A DNA stretch of 64,000 nucleotides, taken from NCBI RefSeq assembly GCF_000003195.3, contig NC_012874.2, forward strand, positions 61,323,768-61,387,767, in the 5' to 3' direction. The notes beneath the pieces are model-generated. The model ran no database searches. It saw only the letters and a list, made by a program, of their open reading frames with translations, and was not told the origin of the DNA. Source of the DNA: Sorghum bicolor (lineage: Eukaryota; Streptophyta; Magnoliopsida; Poales; Poaceae). Made by a program: the position numbers and the translations under genes. Of the stretch, positions 22,054 to 34,239 are shown piece after piece (the first letter of the stretch is position 1; the number at the start of each line of letters is the position of its first letter).

Positions 22054-24638
22054 CCACTAACTTGTCTGCATTTCCACCTCTGACATAGACAAGTCCTAGA
22101 TCAATGGTGCCTCTCAAATATCTCAGAATCTGTTTCACAGCCTTGGCATGCATAACAGTTGGCTTCTCCATAAATCTGCTAGCCAACCCAACAGAGTATG
22201 ACAAGTCAGGTCTAGAGTGCAACAAATATCTCAGACACCCAATCATTCTTCTATATTCAGTTGCATCTACTCTCTGACCATTCTTGTCAGCATTCAGCTT
22301 ACATCCAGGATCTAATGGAACTTTTGTTGGATTGCACTCCATCATCCCAAACTCCATCAGGACCTTCTTAGCATATCCACTGTGTTTGACTGTGAAATGA
22401 TCTTCTTTCTGATCTACCTCAATCCCAAGGTAGTAGGATAGCAAACCCAAATCAGACATATCAAATTCTTTCAGCATTCGTGTCTTGAACAACTTGACCT
22501 CATCAGTGTTCCCACCAGTAACAATCAAGTCATCTACATACACACCTACAATGACTGAACTGTCTCCTGCTCCCCTTGTGTAGACAGCTTGTTCACTCAA
22601 GCATCTTCTAAAACCCAACTTCTTAAGGCTCTAAGGCTCTTGTCTAATCTCACATTCCAAGCTCTAGGGGCTTGTTTCAGTCCATATAGAGCTTTATTCA
22701 GTTTGTACACCTCCTGCTCTCTACCTCTCACCTGATAACCCTCAGGTTGAGATACATAGACTTCTTCCTCCAATTCCCCATGTAAGAAAGCTGATTTGAC
22801 ATCCAAGTGATGAACTCCCCAGCCATTGTTTGCAGCATAAGCCAGTAACACCCTGACTGTATCCAGTCTGGCAACCGGAGCAAACACCTCCTCAAAATCA
22901 ATGCCAAACTTTTGCACATACCCCTTTGCAACTAGTCTTGCTTTGTGTTTCACCACCTGGCCTTCTGAATTTCTTTTGAGCTTAAACACCCACTTGAGTC
23001 CAATGGGTTTCTTGCCTGCAGGTAACTTGCCCAGTTCCCAGGTCTTATTCTGTTCTATGGATTCTATTTCCTTATCCATAGCTTTTTTCCATTCCTCATG
23101 ACAAGCAGCTTCACTGTAGTTAGCTGGTTCACCAGTTTCAACAAGCAATGCCTCAACATCAGAATCCATGAGCTCAACTTCTGAAGTCTCATCATATAGC
23201 TCATCCAGGCTTCTGAATTTCATGGCACCACTCTCCATAGCTTTTTTCCATTCCTCATGACAAGTAGCTTCACTGTAGTTAGCTGGTTCACCAGTTTCAA
23301 CAAGCAATGCCTCAACATCAGAATCCATGAGCTCAACTTCTGAAGTCTCATCATATAGCTCATCCAGGCTTCTGAATTTCATGGCACCACTATCATTCAC
23401 AGAAGATGGTGTTACTGCATCAATTTCAACTTGCACAGGTTGAGGTGTAGAGAAACCAGCCTGTGAAGATTCAGGGATATCAGACTGTATCACTGTATCT
23501 TCTGACCATTGAAACAGATTTGGCTCATTCAGATTTGCACTTTGATTTTAATCTTGTGCTACCTGTTCCTGCCACTCCTGTTCCTCAACATATTCACCAC
23601 CACCATACACTTCAGTGGCCGATTCACCATCAACAGTGAACTCAACAGAGTTACCACTGCCTGACTGCTTGACCCAGTCCCACACAAGCTTCTCTTCAAA
23701 TACTGCATCTCTGCTAACTACAATTTTGTTAGTGGCAGGGTCATACAACATGTATGCTTTACTCCCCTCCTCCACTCCAAAATACACCAGCTTCCTGCTT
23801 CTGTCATCCAGTTTCTTTAAGTGAGGCTTCACAATTTTTGAATATGCAGTGCAGCCAAACACTTTTAAATGTCCCAGACTTGGTTTTCTCCCAGTCCAAA
23901 CTTCATGAGGAGTTTTGTTACCCAACACCTTTGTTGGCAATCTGTTAAGAAGAAACACAGAGTGCCTGACATCCTCTGCCTAGTACCTCCCTAGCACCTT
24001 CATGCTTTTAAGCATAGCCCTTGCCATCTCCATCACTGTTCTGTTTCTTCTCCCTACCACTCCATTTTGTTGAGGAGTGTATGGTGTTGTGAACTGCCTC
24101 TTGATGCCAGCCTCATCACACACACTAGTGAACTCACCGTTCAGAAACTCACCAACTCTATCAGACCTCACAATCTTGATTCTGCAGTCTGACTCATTTT
24201 CAGCTTGGGCTTTATACTTAACAAATGCAGCAAGGGCTTGATCCTTGCTTTTCAGCATGTGCACATCCATCCACCTTGAATAGCCATACTTTTCCCCACC
24301 AACTGTTTCAGAGACCTGAAATTTACATGGCCTAATCTCCCATGCCAAAGCCAAGCATTATCATCCATACTAGCCATCAAACATCTTAGCACAACAACAT
24401 TCAATTCAATCTTATAAAGTCTGTTTCCAGCTCTAGGTACTTTCATAACCAGTCTGTCAGAATGTTTATCTACTATCTCAAGCAAATTCTCATCAAGCAA
24501 AATTCTATAACCAGATTCAGTCAGTTGACCCAGACTAATCAGATTACTTTTAAGCTTAGGGATATAGTAAACATCTGACAATACCCACTGATCACCACCC
24601 TTCCCTTGGAAAATGATTGTACCTTTCCCACAGATATC

Positions 24639-25977
24639 TATTGACGGTCCTTAAGTATCAAATTTAATTATCAAATAAATAAAGAAAAGGATCCAAATGA
24701 AATCAACATCTAGACTTAGGGTTTTATCTGATAGAATTCCACGAGTTTTGGTGTTTGTCTATTTCTGTAGGGGGTTATCAGGAAATACAGAAGAAAGGCC
24801 CATACGTCGGGATTACATAGAGATATTAACGTGTCGTGCAATTATCTTACATCTAGAAGACTCCAGAAGCCATGGGAAGGAAGCGGAGGCCGAACGGAGC
24901 CAGGACCTGGGCGCCCGCCCAAGTCCTTAGGGCGCCCGCCCTGTTACAGTGGCCAATCACGTTCAACCTCGCGGATTATGCTCCACCGACCTAAAGGATC
25001 AAGAATAACCGTTCAATCAATGTCGGTTTGATCTGACGGCCCAGGTTCACTTGAGGGGACTATATAACCAGACCCCCTAGCCCCTGGAGGAGGCACCCCT
25101 TGATCATTATTCTTATTCATAGACAGAGCAAAAGCTAGGGTTTAGAGATGAGAGCTCTCCTCTCTTCTCTAAACTAGAGTAGATCTAGATAGTAGCAAGA
25201 TGGAGAGTGAAGGAGGATTAGAGGAGAGGCCGGCCTGTCGGTTCTTCCTCTGGTTGTACTTCGTCATGAACAAGCTCTAATCAAGCTTGCTCATGGGATG
25301 ACTGTGGTAATCTACTTCTAATTCATTATGCAATTACTAATCATGTATGTTCTGGTTCACAACTCTTTTGAGTACTTCTAATCTATAGGACGCTATAGGT
25401 TAGAGTTGTAGTATAGGTGTAAGCGAGGTGCTTAGATCTAGATTACTTGTGGATATCCCCTGTCTAGCTGGATCGTGTGGTAGGCCACGTAGGTGACAGT
25501 TACGTTGGTCCTCTGTAGTCCACCTCTCGTTAGCAGGACGGGTAGGGTTTATCGGCCTAAGGATAAGCATTCTTTGTGGTGTACTCTTATCACGTGGTTC
25601 GTCCCAGACATAGACATACCCCTTTGAAGTAAAGAAACCATAGTTATTCTCTCTATTCGCTACCATCGCCCACATACTAGAATTGCTGTACTCTCTATTC
25701 CCATATTATCACTCACTGTTATCTTATCTTTAATATTGTTCTTATTCGATTCTACCATCTTTCCTATTTACACTTATTTACTTATCTTGGTTAAGTTAGA
25801 GCGTAGATCAGTTCTCCTGTTTCCCTGTGGATACGATAAAACCTTTAAGCGGGTAAAAGCTTCAACGGTATCCGTGCGCTTGCGGATTATCTGTGTGCGT
25901 ATAAATACCATAGTACACTCTAGTGCCATGCTGGGGATGACAACCTAGTATTCAAGTGGTGTTAGCAAGTGTCAACA
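24639..25977 (+). repeat. 5' LTR of the gag-only element
   Basis: 1339 bp. The first dinucleotide is TA where the 3' LTR has TG. It contains a GGGCGCCCGCCC-type palindromic block near 24910 and a TATATAACC motif near 25060 that could be the LTR TATA. Confidence 0.92.
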
Positions 25978-25985
25978 AGCATTTT

Positions 25986-26003
25986 TGGCGCCGTTGCCGG
26001 GGA
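25986..26003 (+). promoter_or_regulatory. Primer-binding site of the gag-only element
   Basis: TGGCGCCGTTGCCGGGGA lies 8 nt downstream of the LTR. This PBS is typical of Athila/Tat-like and RIRE2-like Ty3 elements and differs from the iMet type used by the copia and TRIM elements here. Confidence 0.8.
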
Positions 26004-26133
26004 AACGGTTGCTGAGTTGACTACGAACTAGCTTAATCATTTTCTAAAAAAAATATATATATATTTTCCTTTTATCCTTTGCCTCATCTCTACTAATCTT
26101 TCTTCTTATCTAATCCTTGATCTCTGGTCTATC

Positions 26134-27503
26134 ATGAATTCAAACATGTCTATCTATGAATTTCATAGACCTATGGGCACACATCTCGAACCACCAAAAT
26201 CTTCAAAGCCTATCATAGCATCTAGTTTTGAGATAGACCCCGAATACATAGAATTTGTTCAAAAACAACCTTTCTCAGGAGAAGGTGAGGAAAACCCATA
26301 CACACACCTAAGAGAGTTTTATCGAGTCTGTGACCTCCTTCGCATAGAAGGCATGTCCGATGAGACCCTTAAATGGAAGCTCTTTCCATTCTCTTTAATA
26401 GGAAAAGCTAGACATTGGTATAAACTCAAAGTAGGTAGTGTTCATGGAGATTGGAAGGAGTTACATAATAGTTTTCTTTTAAAATATTTTCCAATCTCTA
26501 AAGTGGTGGAACTTCGGCGTAAGATTATTTCTTTTAGACAACTGGAAGAAGAATCTCTTGGCAAATCATGGGACCGCTTTATTAACCTTACTCTCACTGG
26601 CCCAAAGCTTTCTATTCCACAAGAAGTTCTTCTAATTCACTTTTTTGAGGGCCTTAGTGGGGAAATAAGCAAACCTTGAATATAGCCTCTAGAGGATCCT
26701 TCTATCACCTACCTGCTAGTGAAGCTTGGAATTTGATTGATTTATTAAGTGGAAAGTCTCCTAGCTTTTATATCCCTGAGAAAGAGATAGAACCAGTTCC
26801 TAGACAAGAAGAAGAAGATTCGATAGCCAGATCACAACCACTTCAATTCCAAGCTTTAGCTATCGATCCTAAACCATCAATATCCCAAAATTCTCCAAGG
26901 GAGGAAGGAATTCCGACCTTAAATCTTTCAGATGCTGATGGTTTAGACTTCTGGTTCCATAAGAGACCTTCAAGCAGGGATAATTCAAATCCTTGCAATA
27001 ATGTTTCTCTTAGAGAATGTCCTGGTTCCTATTATGAAGAAGTCGAGGATGACATATCAAGTGAAGGAGAGCTAAGCCATATTGAAAATTCTAACACCTC
27101 CCCTTTCCTGATCACAAGTTCTAAATGGCTAGAATGTGTAGAATGGATGGATAAGGAAGTAGCCTTAATGAATTCTGACTTTGGTTCAATTTCAAATGGT
27201 GAGTTCTTGACTCCCTTTGAAGATGAGATTCATCCAACTACAGAAGAGGACATAGGTGAGACCAATCCAGGAGAAACTCCAAATATTCAGATTGGAGACG
27301 AAGATAACATTAATGAGCATGAAATTTATTTCATAGCCACTTTGTTTACTCCATGCTCATATGCAACATCTTCCCAATCTATTGGTCTCTCCAACATCAC
27401 CACATTTGAGATCTCCAACCCCCTCTTCCTTTCTATTTATAAAAACTTTAAAAAGGTGGTTGTCGATGCATATGTCTATAATAAATATTGCAGATCTTGT
27501 TGA
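26134..27503 (+). pseudogene. Gag of the nested Ty3-type element, frameshifted
   Basis: Frame 1 (26134-26679, 181 codons) shows a retrotransposon-gag core: FSGEGEENPYTHLREF, LKWKLFPFSLIGKARHWY, and WKELHNSFLLKYFP. It stops at TGA 26677-26679. The protein continues in another frame from 26676 (NIASRGSFYHLPASEAW) to 27503, giving a long acidic tail (275 codons) with no zinc knuckle. A single-base shift near 26676 therefore breaks one gag of about 455 residues. No pol follows. Confidence 0.85.
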
Positions 27504-30500
27504 GCTAATCTTGATATACAAAGGTTGGCGTCGGAGGGGAAACCACCTTGCCAACATAAATTGATGGTTTCCCAAGGACAAGCTTAGTGTCCTAAAATAA
27601 GCACTGATCAGATCATAACATGAACTTTTAATTATTTACAACATTACCTTGTGTTTTGAGCATATAAAGATAATTGTGAAAAAAAATTCCTTCGGGTATT
27701 CTTGTCACTAACCCTTCCACGATTGGAACAAGAAGATCAGATGAATGACAAGCAAGTACAAGGTATGTCCAACCAATCATCATGCAACACTGAATTAAAT
27801 TCATCCAAACTTGAATTCTGCAAAATTCAAGCTTGGGGGAGTACTTTACATAAAAACATCCTTTGCCATGTTGCTATGTTGGTTGTCCCTACCTTTAAGA
27901 CATGCTCAATTCGTTAAATACTAATCACACTACTTCATCTCCACTTGAGTAGATCTCTATAAATGCTGTCATGTTACCTTTGTCTATTTACTAGTAAGTG
28001 TTAGTTTGGAAGTACTGCACATACTTCTATTGGATTTTAAATTAAGCATGGTGCTTAGGTTAAACAGCCTTTCTTAATCTGATTAGACATGGAGTCTAGT
28101 TTGGTTATTGAACTAAAAACTGCTTGTGTAGACATTGGTATATTTTTGTCGGACTAACCCCTGCAGAAAAACTTTCAATATCGATTTGGAAAGTCCTGAG
28201 ATAAACTCACATCAGAGACGAAGAGAGTGACACATGAAGTTTAACAATTTGCACAAGAAGGACATACCTCATTCATCATAGAGAGATGATCCATGGAGGA
28301 TGCCACAAACACGATGCACAACCGCTAAGAAAGGAAAACTTCCACAAGGTGATACTGTACCATCACTCTTCAAGCAAGGTAACATCTTAAGGTACTTGAC
28401 TATCACTTTTATAAGCTTCTCCTTGGTTCTGGCGTTCATATAAATAAAAGAGACAAACATGTATGATTTACAACTCTAGATTAACCAACCCAACTGATTC
28501 AACATGTTTAGTCCTTTAATCCTTGTTCTTAGTACTACCTCCATGATCCTACACTCCTAATCATATGAGCTAAAATGTTACACATTCAATCATTGAGAGA
28601 TATAAAGAAAAAGACATATACATATATAGATTATCTTTCCATAGGTTGAGCGATCTGATCTGACAAATGTTATAAGTGCTACACTCATGAACTTTTCATC
28701 CATCAACTTTGTCTTGCTCACTATGCTTAGGGTTAGAGAAGAACAAATACACTTTAGGTTCTGTTGGTGTTTTCCACCAACAGGACCCATGCACTTGATC
28801 TCTACCTTGTCTCTATGAGCAGGTACACTTCGAGCAAAACACGGAGGAGTTTTATAACTCTCAGACTCTACCAAGTGAAGGACCTGGATCTACGAGCACA
28901 AACACACTTAGCAGGATACTGCCAACGCCGCACTTCGAACTGCTGGGCAAACGAAGAGGTGCAGACGTCAAGGTCCGCACCTGAATCAAATGACGCACCT
29001 GAAGAATGAACACGGTGAGAAGTCTTGTTAAGAAGACTTAAAACATTGAACCCTCGCCGAAAGGTAAGATCGGTAGTTATCCATATTTATCCTTTCTGCA
29101 TTCCCTTTTCCCTTTAACTATTTACTTTCCTTAAATAGATTATTAGTTAATCATGCTATCTTAAAAAGAAAATAAAAATGTTAAAAAATACTAAGCCCCA
29201 TGTGAGTATACGAGTGGCATAAAACCCATAAGTACCTTCACTGTGGTATAAAAATAAAATAAATATTTCTTTTCTGCTTTATAAAATAAATATATAAAAA
29301 CAGGGAGTAATATTTATTGAGGAAGCTCAACATGATGAAGGCTAGATATTTATGCTAACACTTAATCAGTTTCACAAGCTTTGTTGTCTATTTGAGCTCC
29401 ACAGAATTTAAGAATCAAGAAGACTAGCAGATGGAGGACATTCTAATCGCTGTCAGAATGCTGCTGACTTTTAAATACACCTCTTCCACCTGCTAGCTAC
29501 ATCAAGAGAAATTACGTCAAAATTCAGCTTGGAGGAGAGCACCTCCATTTATCTCGCTAAGTATTTCTACCTATCTTTATACTTATATTATATTAGAATA
29601 TTAAAATACATAAACTATGAAAAACCAAATAAAGATTTTGTGCTTATATAATATCTTTCGCTTAGTGTGCTTAATAAATAAATAAAGTGGCTATGCTAAT
29701 CTGAATCTTAATAATAAAACTCTAGCATGGAAATGATGAACAGTTGCTCTGCCTAATTTGCAAATTTAAAATTCTCTCTCAAGTTTAGACATAACTATTA
29801 TAATTTAAAGCTTGCTCTAGATCTAAACTTGTGGGATGAAAACTTGATCTGAAGTCTAAGTTATTAACGGATATGATATGGGAAGGTTGAGCTGCTGTTT
29901 ATCTGTTCCTAGAGATGCTTGAATTCTGGAGAATTTTAAATTGAAAAATCTTTAAAATATTGCATGATGAGTTCCTGTATGATGAGAGTTTAAATTCCTA
30001 CCACAGCCATATATACATGTTTGCTAGACTTTGAGCCACACATTTACTATTTACTGCTTATGAGCATTGAGTGTGGTCAAGCTGTGTAGACCCTTAGGAG
30101 CTTGTCATGTGGTTAAATCAAGATTCACTTGCACGTTCACTCATATATGCTACTTCTACTCCGGAAGTACCATCCACATATATCCATCCATGTCCATCTC
30201 CAGAACCACCCAAAAATATTCTACTCCTAATCCGAGAGAGAATAACCAAAAATATTTCTGTTTTCCCTTGTAAAATAAATGCTCAAGTTATCTTGCTACT
30301 ACCACTTGCTATATTATCTCAAGAGATGAGTGCTCTGAAAAGAAAAGAAAAAAAAGAAAAAAACGAGGAAATAAAAAGGGGCAAGTGCCCGGAACCTCGA
30401 AAGAAAAGAAAAAGAGTGAGACGAGAGGTAAAAATGGACAAGTGTCCGACAGTAGAATTAGGGGTACAGGATACCCACCTGAGAGGAAAGAAAAAAAAAT

Positions 30501-31198
30501 GAAAGATAGAGCATCTCATTCTCCTCATAAAGTTTCAAAAAGCAAGGAAGGTATGTATCCCCTCAAAAGAGCAAAAGTAGAATTAGACTTCCACCATTGT
30601 TATCACCATCATCACCATACACCATTCATTCGCCACACATGCACATCTTGATTTGACTTATTGACATGTTTCTCTGGATCCATGGTTTGACTATGCAATA
30701 AATGTCTTGTAAGTATGTATTAGCTGTCTCTCACCTATGAGCTCCAGATATTAAAGCCTTATTAGAGTAGGGTGAGAGAGAAGGCAATGTCACTATGCCT
30801 TATACCACAAATACCACATATCTTGAGAGAAGGCATATACCATCACTCCTTTGATAAGGATCTAGAAATACCACAAAAGAGAGATTTAGAGAGTCATACA
30901 AGGAATCTCTGAGTTTTATTTGAAAATCTGCAAAAAAAAACTCCAGAGTTATAGCTGATCAAGAATAAGAGACATGGCACTTGACTAAACTGTTCTATCT
31001 TTTAACTGCTCAAGATGAAAGTGACGGTTACAAGTCCCATAGTGAAAGGTAAAGTAAGTAAGTTTTAAGTCTTGACAGTTTACTCTAACTCAGAGATGAG
31101 ATCTTATTTAAAAGCATGTGTACCGTCAAATTTTTAAGATATTGCAACAACTTCTGATCCATTGCTGAGTGTATCCTTGCTCAAGGACGAGCAAGAGA
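27504..31198 (+). other. Non-coding interior of the gag-only element
   Basis: 3.7 kb without pol motifs in any frame. A second polypurine-like AAGCTTGGGGGAGT occurs at about 27829-27842, matching the true tract next to the 3' LTR. A purine-rich A/G stretch lies at 30335-30505. Confidence 0.7.
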
Positions 31199-31214
31199 TA
31201 AGCTTGGGGGAGTT
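31199..31214 (+). promoter_or_regulatory. Polypurine tract of the gag-only element
   Basis: AAGCTTGGGGGAGTTT abuts the 3' LTR at 31215. Confidence 0.85.
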
Positions 31215-32555
31215 TGTTGACGGTCCTTAAGTATCAAATTTAATTATCAAATAAACAAAGAAAAGGATCCAAATGAAATCAACATCTAGACTTAGGGTTT
31301 TATCTGATAGAATTCCATGAGTTTTGGTGTTTGTCTATTTCTGTAGGGGGTTATCAGGAAATACAGAAGAAAGGCCCACACGTCGGGATTACATAGAGAT
31401 ATTAACGTGCCGTGCAATTATCTTACATCTAGAAGACTCCAGAAGCCACGGGAAGGAGGCGGAGGCCGAACGGAGCCAGGACCTGGGCGCCCGCCCAAGT
31501 CCTTAGGGCGCCCGCCCTGCTACAGTGGCTAATCACGTTCAACCTCGTGGATTATGCTCCACCGACCTAAAGGATCAAGAATAACCGTTCAATCAATGTC
31601 GGTTTGATCCGACGGCCCAGGTTCACTTGAGGGGACTATATAACTAGACCCCCTGGCCCCTGGAGGAGGCACCCCTTGATCATTATTCATTATTCATAGA
31701 CAGAGTAAAAGCTAGGGTTTAGAGATGAGAGCTCTCCTCTCTTCTCTAAACTAGAGTAGATCTAGATAGTAGCAAGATGGAGAGCGAAGGAGGATTAGAG
31801 GAGAGGCCGGCCTGTCGGTTCTTCCTCCGGTTGTACTTCGTCATGAACAAGCTCTAATCAAGCTTGCTCATGGGATGACTCTGGTAATCTACTTCTAATT
31901 CATTATGCAATTACTAATCATGTATGTTCTGGTTCACAACTCTTTTGAGTACTTCTAATCTATAGGACGCTATAGGTTAGAGTTGTAGTATAGGTGTAAG
32001 CGAGGTGCTTAGATCTAGATTACTTGTGGATATCCCCTGTCTAGCTGGATCGTGTGGTAGGCCGCGTAGGTGACAGTTACGTTGGTCCTCTGTAGTCCAC
32101 CTCTCGTTAGCAAGACGGATAGGGTTTATCGGCCTAAGGATAAGCATCCTTTGTGGTGTACTCTTATCACGTGGTTCGTCCCAGACATAGACATACCCCT
32201 TTGAAGTAGAGAAACCATAGTTATTCTCTCTATTCTACTACCATCGCCCACATACTAGAATTGTTGTACTCTCTATTCCCATATTATCACTCACTGTTAT
32301 CTTATCTTTAATATTGTTCTTATTCGATTCTACCATCTTTCCTATTTACACCTATTTACTTATCTTGGTTAAGTTAGAGCGTAGATCAGTTCTCCCGTTT
32401 CCCTGTGGATACGATAAAACCTTTAACCGGATAAAAGCTTCAACGGTATCCGTGCGCTTGCGGATTATCTGTGTGCGTATAAATACCATAGTACACTCTA
32501 GTGCCATGCTTGGGATGACAACCTAGTATTCAAGTGGTGTTAGCAAGTGTCAACA
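31215..32555 (+). repeat. 3' LTR of the gag-only element
   Basis: 1341 bp, TGTTGACGG...GTGTCAACA. Only scattered substitutions and short indels against the 5' LTR are visible, indicating a recent insertion. Confidence 0.92.
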
Positions 32556-33769
32556 ATATCAATAGTTGAATCATCACCAAAACGTACCTTGCCATTTACT
32601 GCTAGATTCAGATCTCTGAATTTCTGACGATCACCAGACATGTGGTTGCTTGCACCATTGTCTAAGTACCACAAGTTACCTGATGGATCACCTCCATCGG
32701 TGAGATGAAGTTCTGGCACAACCCTGGCTTCATTCAGGTAAAGCTTCTGAACCTGAAAATCTTCAGAGTACTTTAGCCTGTCCGACAACACAGTTTCTGC
32801 CAACAGCACCGCCGGCTCTCTGTCGATTCTGGCCAGATTTTCTTCCTCAGCCTTCTTCTCACCTCCCGGGCATCGATTAGCATAGTGCCCGCGTTCATGG
32901 CACTTAAAGCATTTTATGTGACTCTTGTCACGCTTTCCTGTGCCGCCGCCGCCGTCAGTTCTCCCACCGCGACCGCCTGTTTCACCACCACGGCCACGGC
33001 CTCGACCTCAACTGCTGCTCTCTCCTTTCTTCACCTTCCCGGACGAGTCACCACCGGCAGATCTCTGCCTGGCCTCCCACTCCGCCTGGGTAAGTAGCAC
33101 TTGCCCGGCCGGGGTCTTCGCGCCACCACCGCTACGCCGCGACGTGCGCTCCTCGAACGCCTTAAGGCGCCCGACTGCCTCATCGAAAGCAATCATCTTC
33201 AGGTCATAAAATTGTTCGATCCCAGCCACAACCGTGAGGTAGTGATCAGGGATGATGTCAAACAATTTCTTCACCAGCGCCGCATCGTCCAAACTCCCCC
33301 CCAAGCTGTTGACCTTCACTGACAGCGTCGACAGTTTTGCAACAACCTGATCAAGCGGATCGTCATCCTTCATCCGGACATCGTCGAACTTGCTCTTGAG
33401 CGTTTGAAGCCGCGCATCCTTAACCCATTCCGCTCCAACGAATCTCGCCTTTAATGAATCCCACACCTCCTTCCCCGTCTTCTTCTTGGCCACCTACATC
33501 AAGATGTCATCTGGGATGCACTGAAGAAGGTGTGCTTTGATCTTCTTGTCCTTCGTTCTCAGCTTCGCCACCTCTTCCGCCGTCGGCGCCGCCGCTAGAT
33601 CTGGTTCCACGACCTCCCACTCGTCACGATCCTCCATGATTGCTTGAACGCGAATACACCAACTGGTGTAATTCGTGTTCGTCAGAGACGGGTACACTTG
33701 ACGTGCCTCGCCGCCGCCGCGCGCACCGTCTCCGCTCCCGCTGCCGGTTCCTCCGACAACAAGCGCCAT
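32556..33769 (-). pseudogene. Copia gag and protease start (broken)
   Basis: From an ATG at 33769 the frame reads a UBN2/DUF4219-type gag: YPSLTNTNYTSWCIRVQAIM, then KKIKAHLLQCIPDDIL. It is broken by a TAG at 33494-33496 and again by a TGA at 33008-33010; both look like C-to-T changes. A zinc knuckle CX2CX4HX4C (CFKCHERGHYANRC) lies at 32870-32911. The protease active site WYLDNGASNHM follows at about 32640-32675. The frame runs into the ATATC target site of the nested element. Confidence 0.9.
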
Positions 33770-33805
33770 GACTCGATCTAAAGTGAGATCCGCGTGCAAT
33801 CGATC

Positions 33806-33817
33806 GCTCTGATACCA
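33806..33817 (-). promoter_or_regulatory. Copia primer-binding site
   Basis: TGGTATCAGAGC on the minus strand, two bases inside the 5' LTR. Initiator tRNA-Met type. Confidence 0.88.
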
Positions 33818-33819
33818 GA

Positions 33820-34239
33820 TGTTAGTCCAGGATCACGATTACACATTGTATGTGGATTGGTTTAAAGAAGAAAAATGAAGAACAGATGAACACAGGATTT
33901 TAGGATTTTGGGAACGCCCAGGTGACCCCCGGGAACAGCGCCCTTTTTCGCCTTTGATTCACCAAGATACAATTCGTCTAACCGGCTTACACGAGATATC
34001 CTCCACACCTCACACACCCAGCTCTTATACCCGAGCTTAACGCACACGTCTAACATACTCAAAACAGAAAACGCACGCGATACATATCACTGAAAAACAC
34101 ACGGTTCAGAATACTCCGGAACGTGAGCGCGGTCACCTAGCCACCCCGAACGGCCACCACCATTCAGCTCCGAATTCCCTGGCTTGGGCTGCTCCTGACC
34201 ATCCATCAGTGACTCTCTGCTGTCAGGCTTACTCCAACA
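33820..34239 (-). repeat. Copia 5' LTR
   Basis: 420 bp, TG...CA ends, same sequence as 20201-20613 apart from a few changes. Confidence 0.93.

Larger units (their letters stand above)
20623..24638 (-). pseudogene. Copia pol: pre-integrase, integrase, RT, RNase H (broken)
   Basis: In order on minus. GAG-pre-integrase (24252-24638) has the HGRLGH motif. Integrase remnant (23980-24354) has the PYTPQQNGV region, but the HHCC zinc finger and first catalytic Asp region are missing, as if deleted between SLKQLVG and YSRWMDV. An acidic linker has a 159-bp in-frame tandem duplication (23076-23393). RT (22597-23493 then 22057-22618) has HLDVKSAFLHG and the YVDD active site, with a frame break near 22620. 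RNase H (20623-21101) has TDSDHSGD, SSCESE and YVDNNSA. The 952-bp insertion at 21102 splits RT/RNase H exactly at KLVGYTD. A broken copia polyprotein, well supported. Confidence 0.92.
24639..32555 (+). mobile_element. Gag-only Ty3-type LTR retrotransposon nested in copia, TSD ATATC
   Basis: LTRs 24639-25977 (1339 bp) and 31215-32555 (1341 bp) are nearly identical, start T(G/A)TTGACGG and end GTGTCAACA. ATATC at 24634-24638 and 32556-32560 is the TSD. The insertion interrupts the protease region of the copia element. The internal 5.2 kb has a PBS, a gag-like region (26134-27503) and a 3' polypurine tract, but I find no protease, RT, RNase H or integrase. It is therefore non-autonomous. The PBS type and gag resemble the Athila/Tat or RIRE2-Dasheng side of Ty3 elements (inference). 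Confidence 0.9.
20201..34239 (-). mobile_element. Ty1/copia retrotransposon, complete ends, nested insertions
   Basis: LTRs at 20201-20613 (3') and 33820-34239 (5') begin TGTTAGT and end CTCCAACA. The TSD is GCCCG at 20196-20200 and 34240-34244. Copy B of the duplication has the uninterrupted site (CTGATGTCCGCCATG near 50825), so insertion followed the duplication. An iMet PBS, gag, protease, integrase, RT and RNase H follow in copia order on the minus strand. It is non-functional: premature stops in gag, a deletion in integrase, a frameshift after RT, and two other transposons inserted (21102-22053 and 24639-32555). Confidence 0.95.

Noticed and set aside
25400..25948. Open frames inside the Ty3-type LTRs
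   Set aside because: They occur in both LTRs with no motifs, in regulatory DNA.
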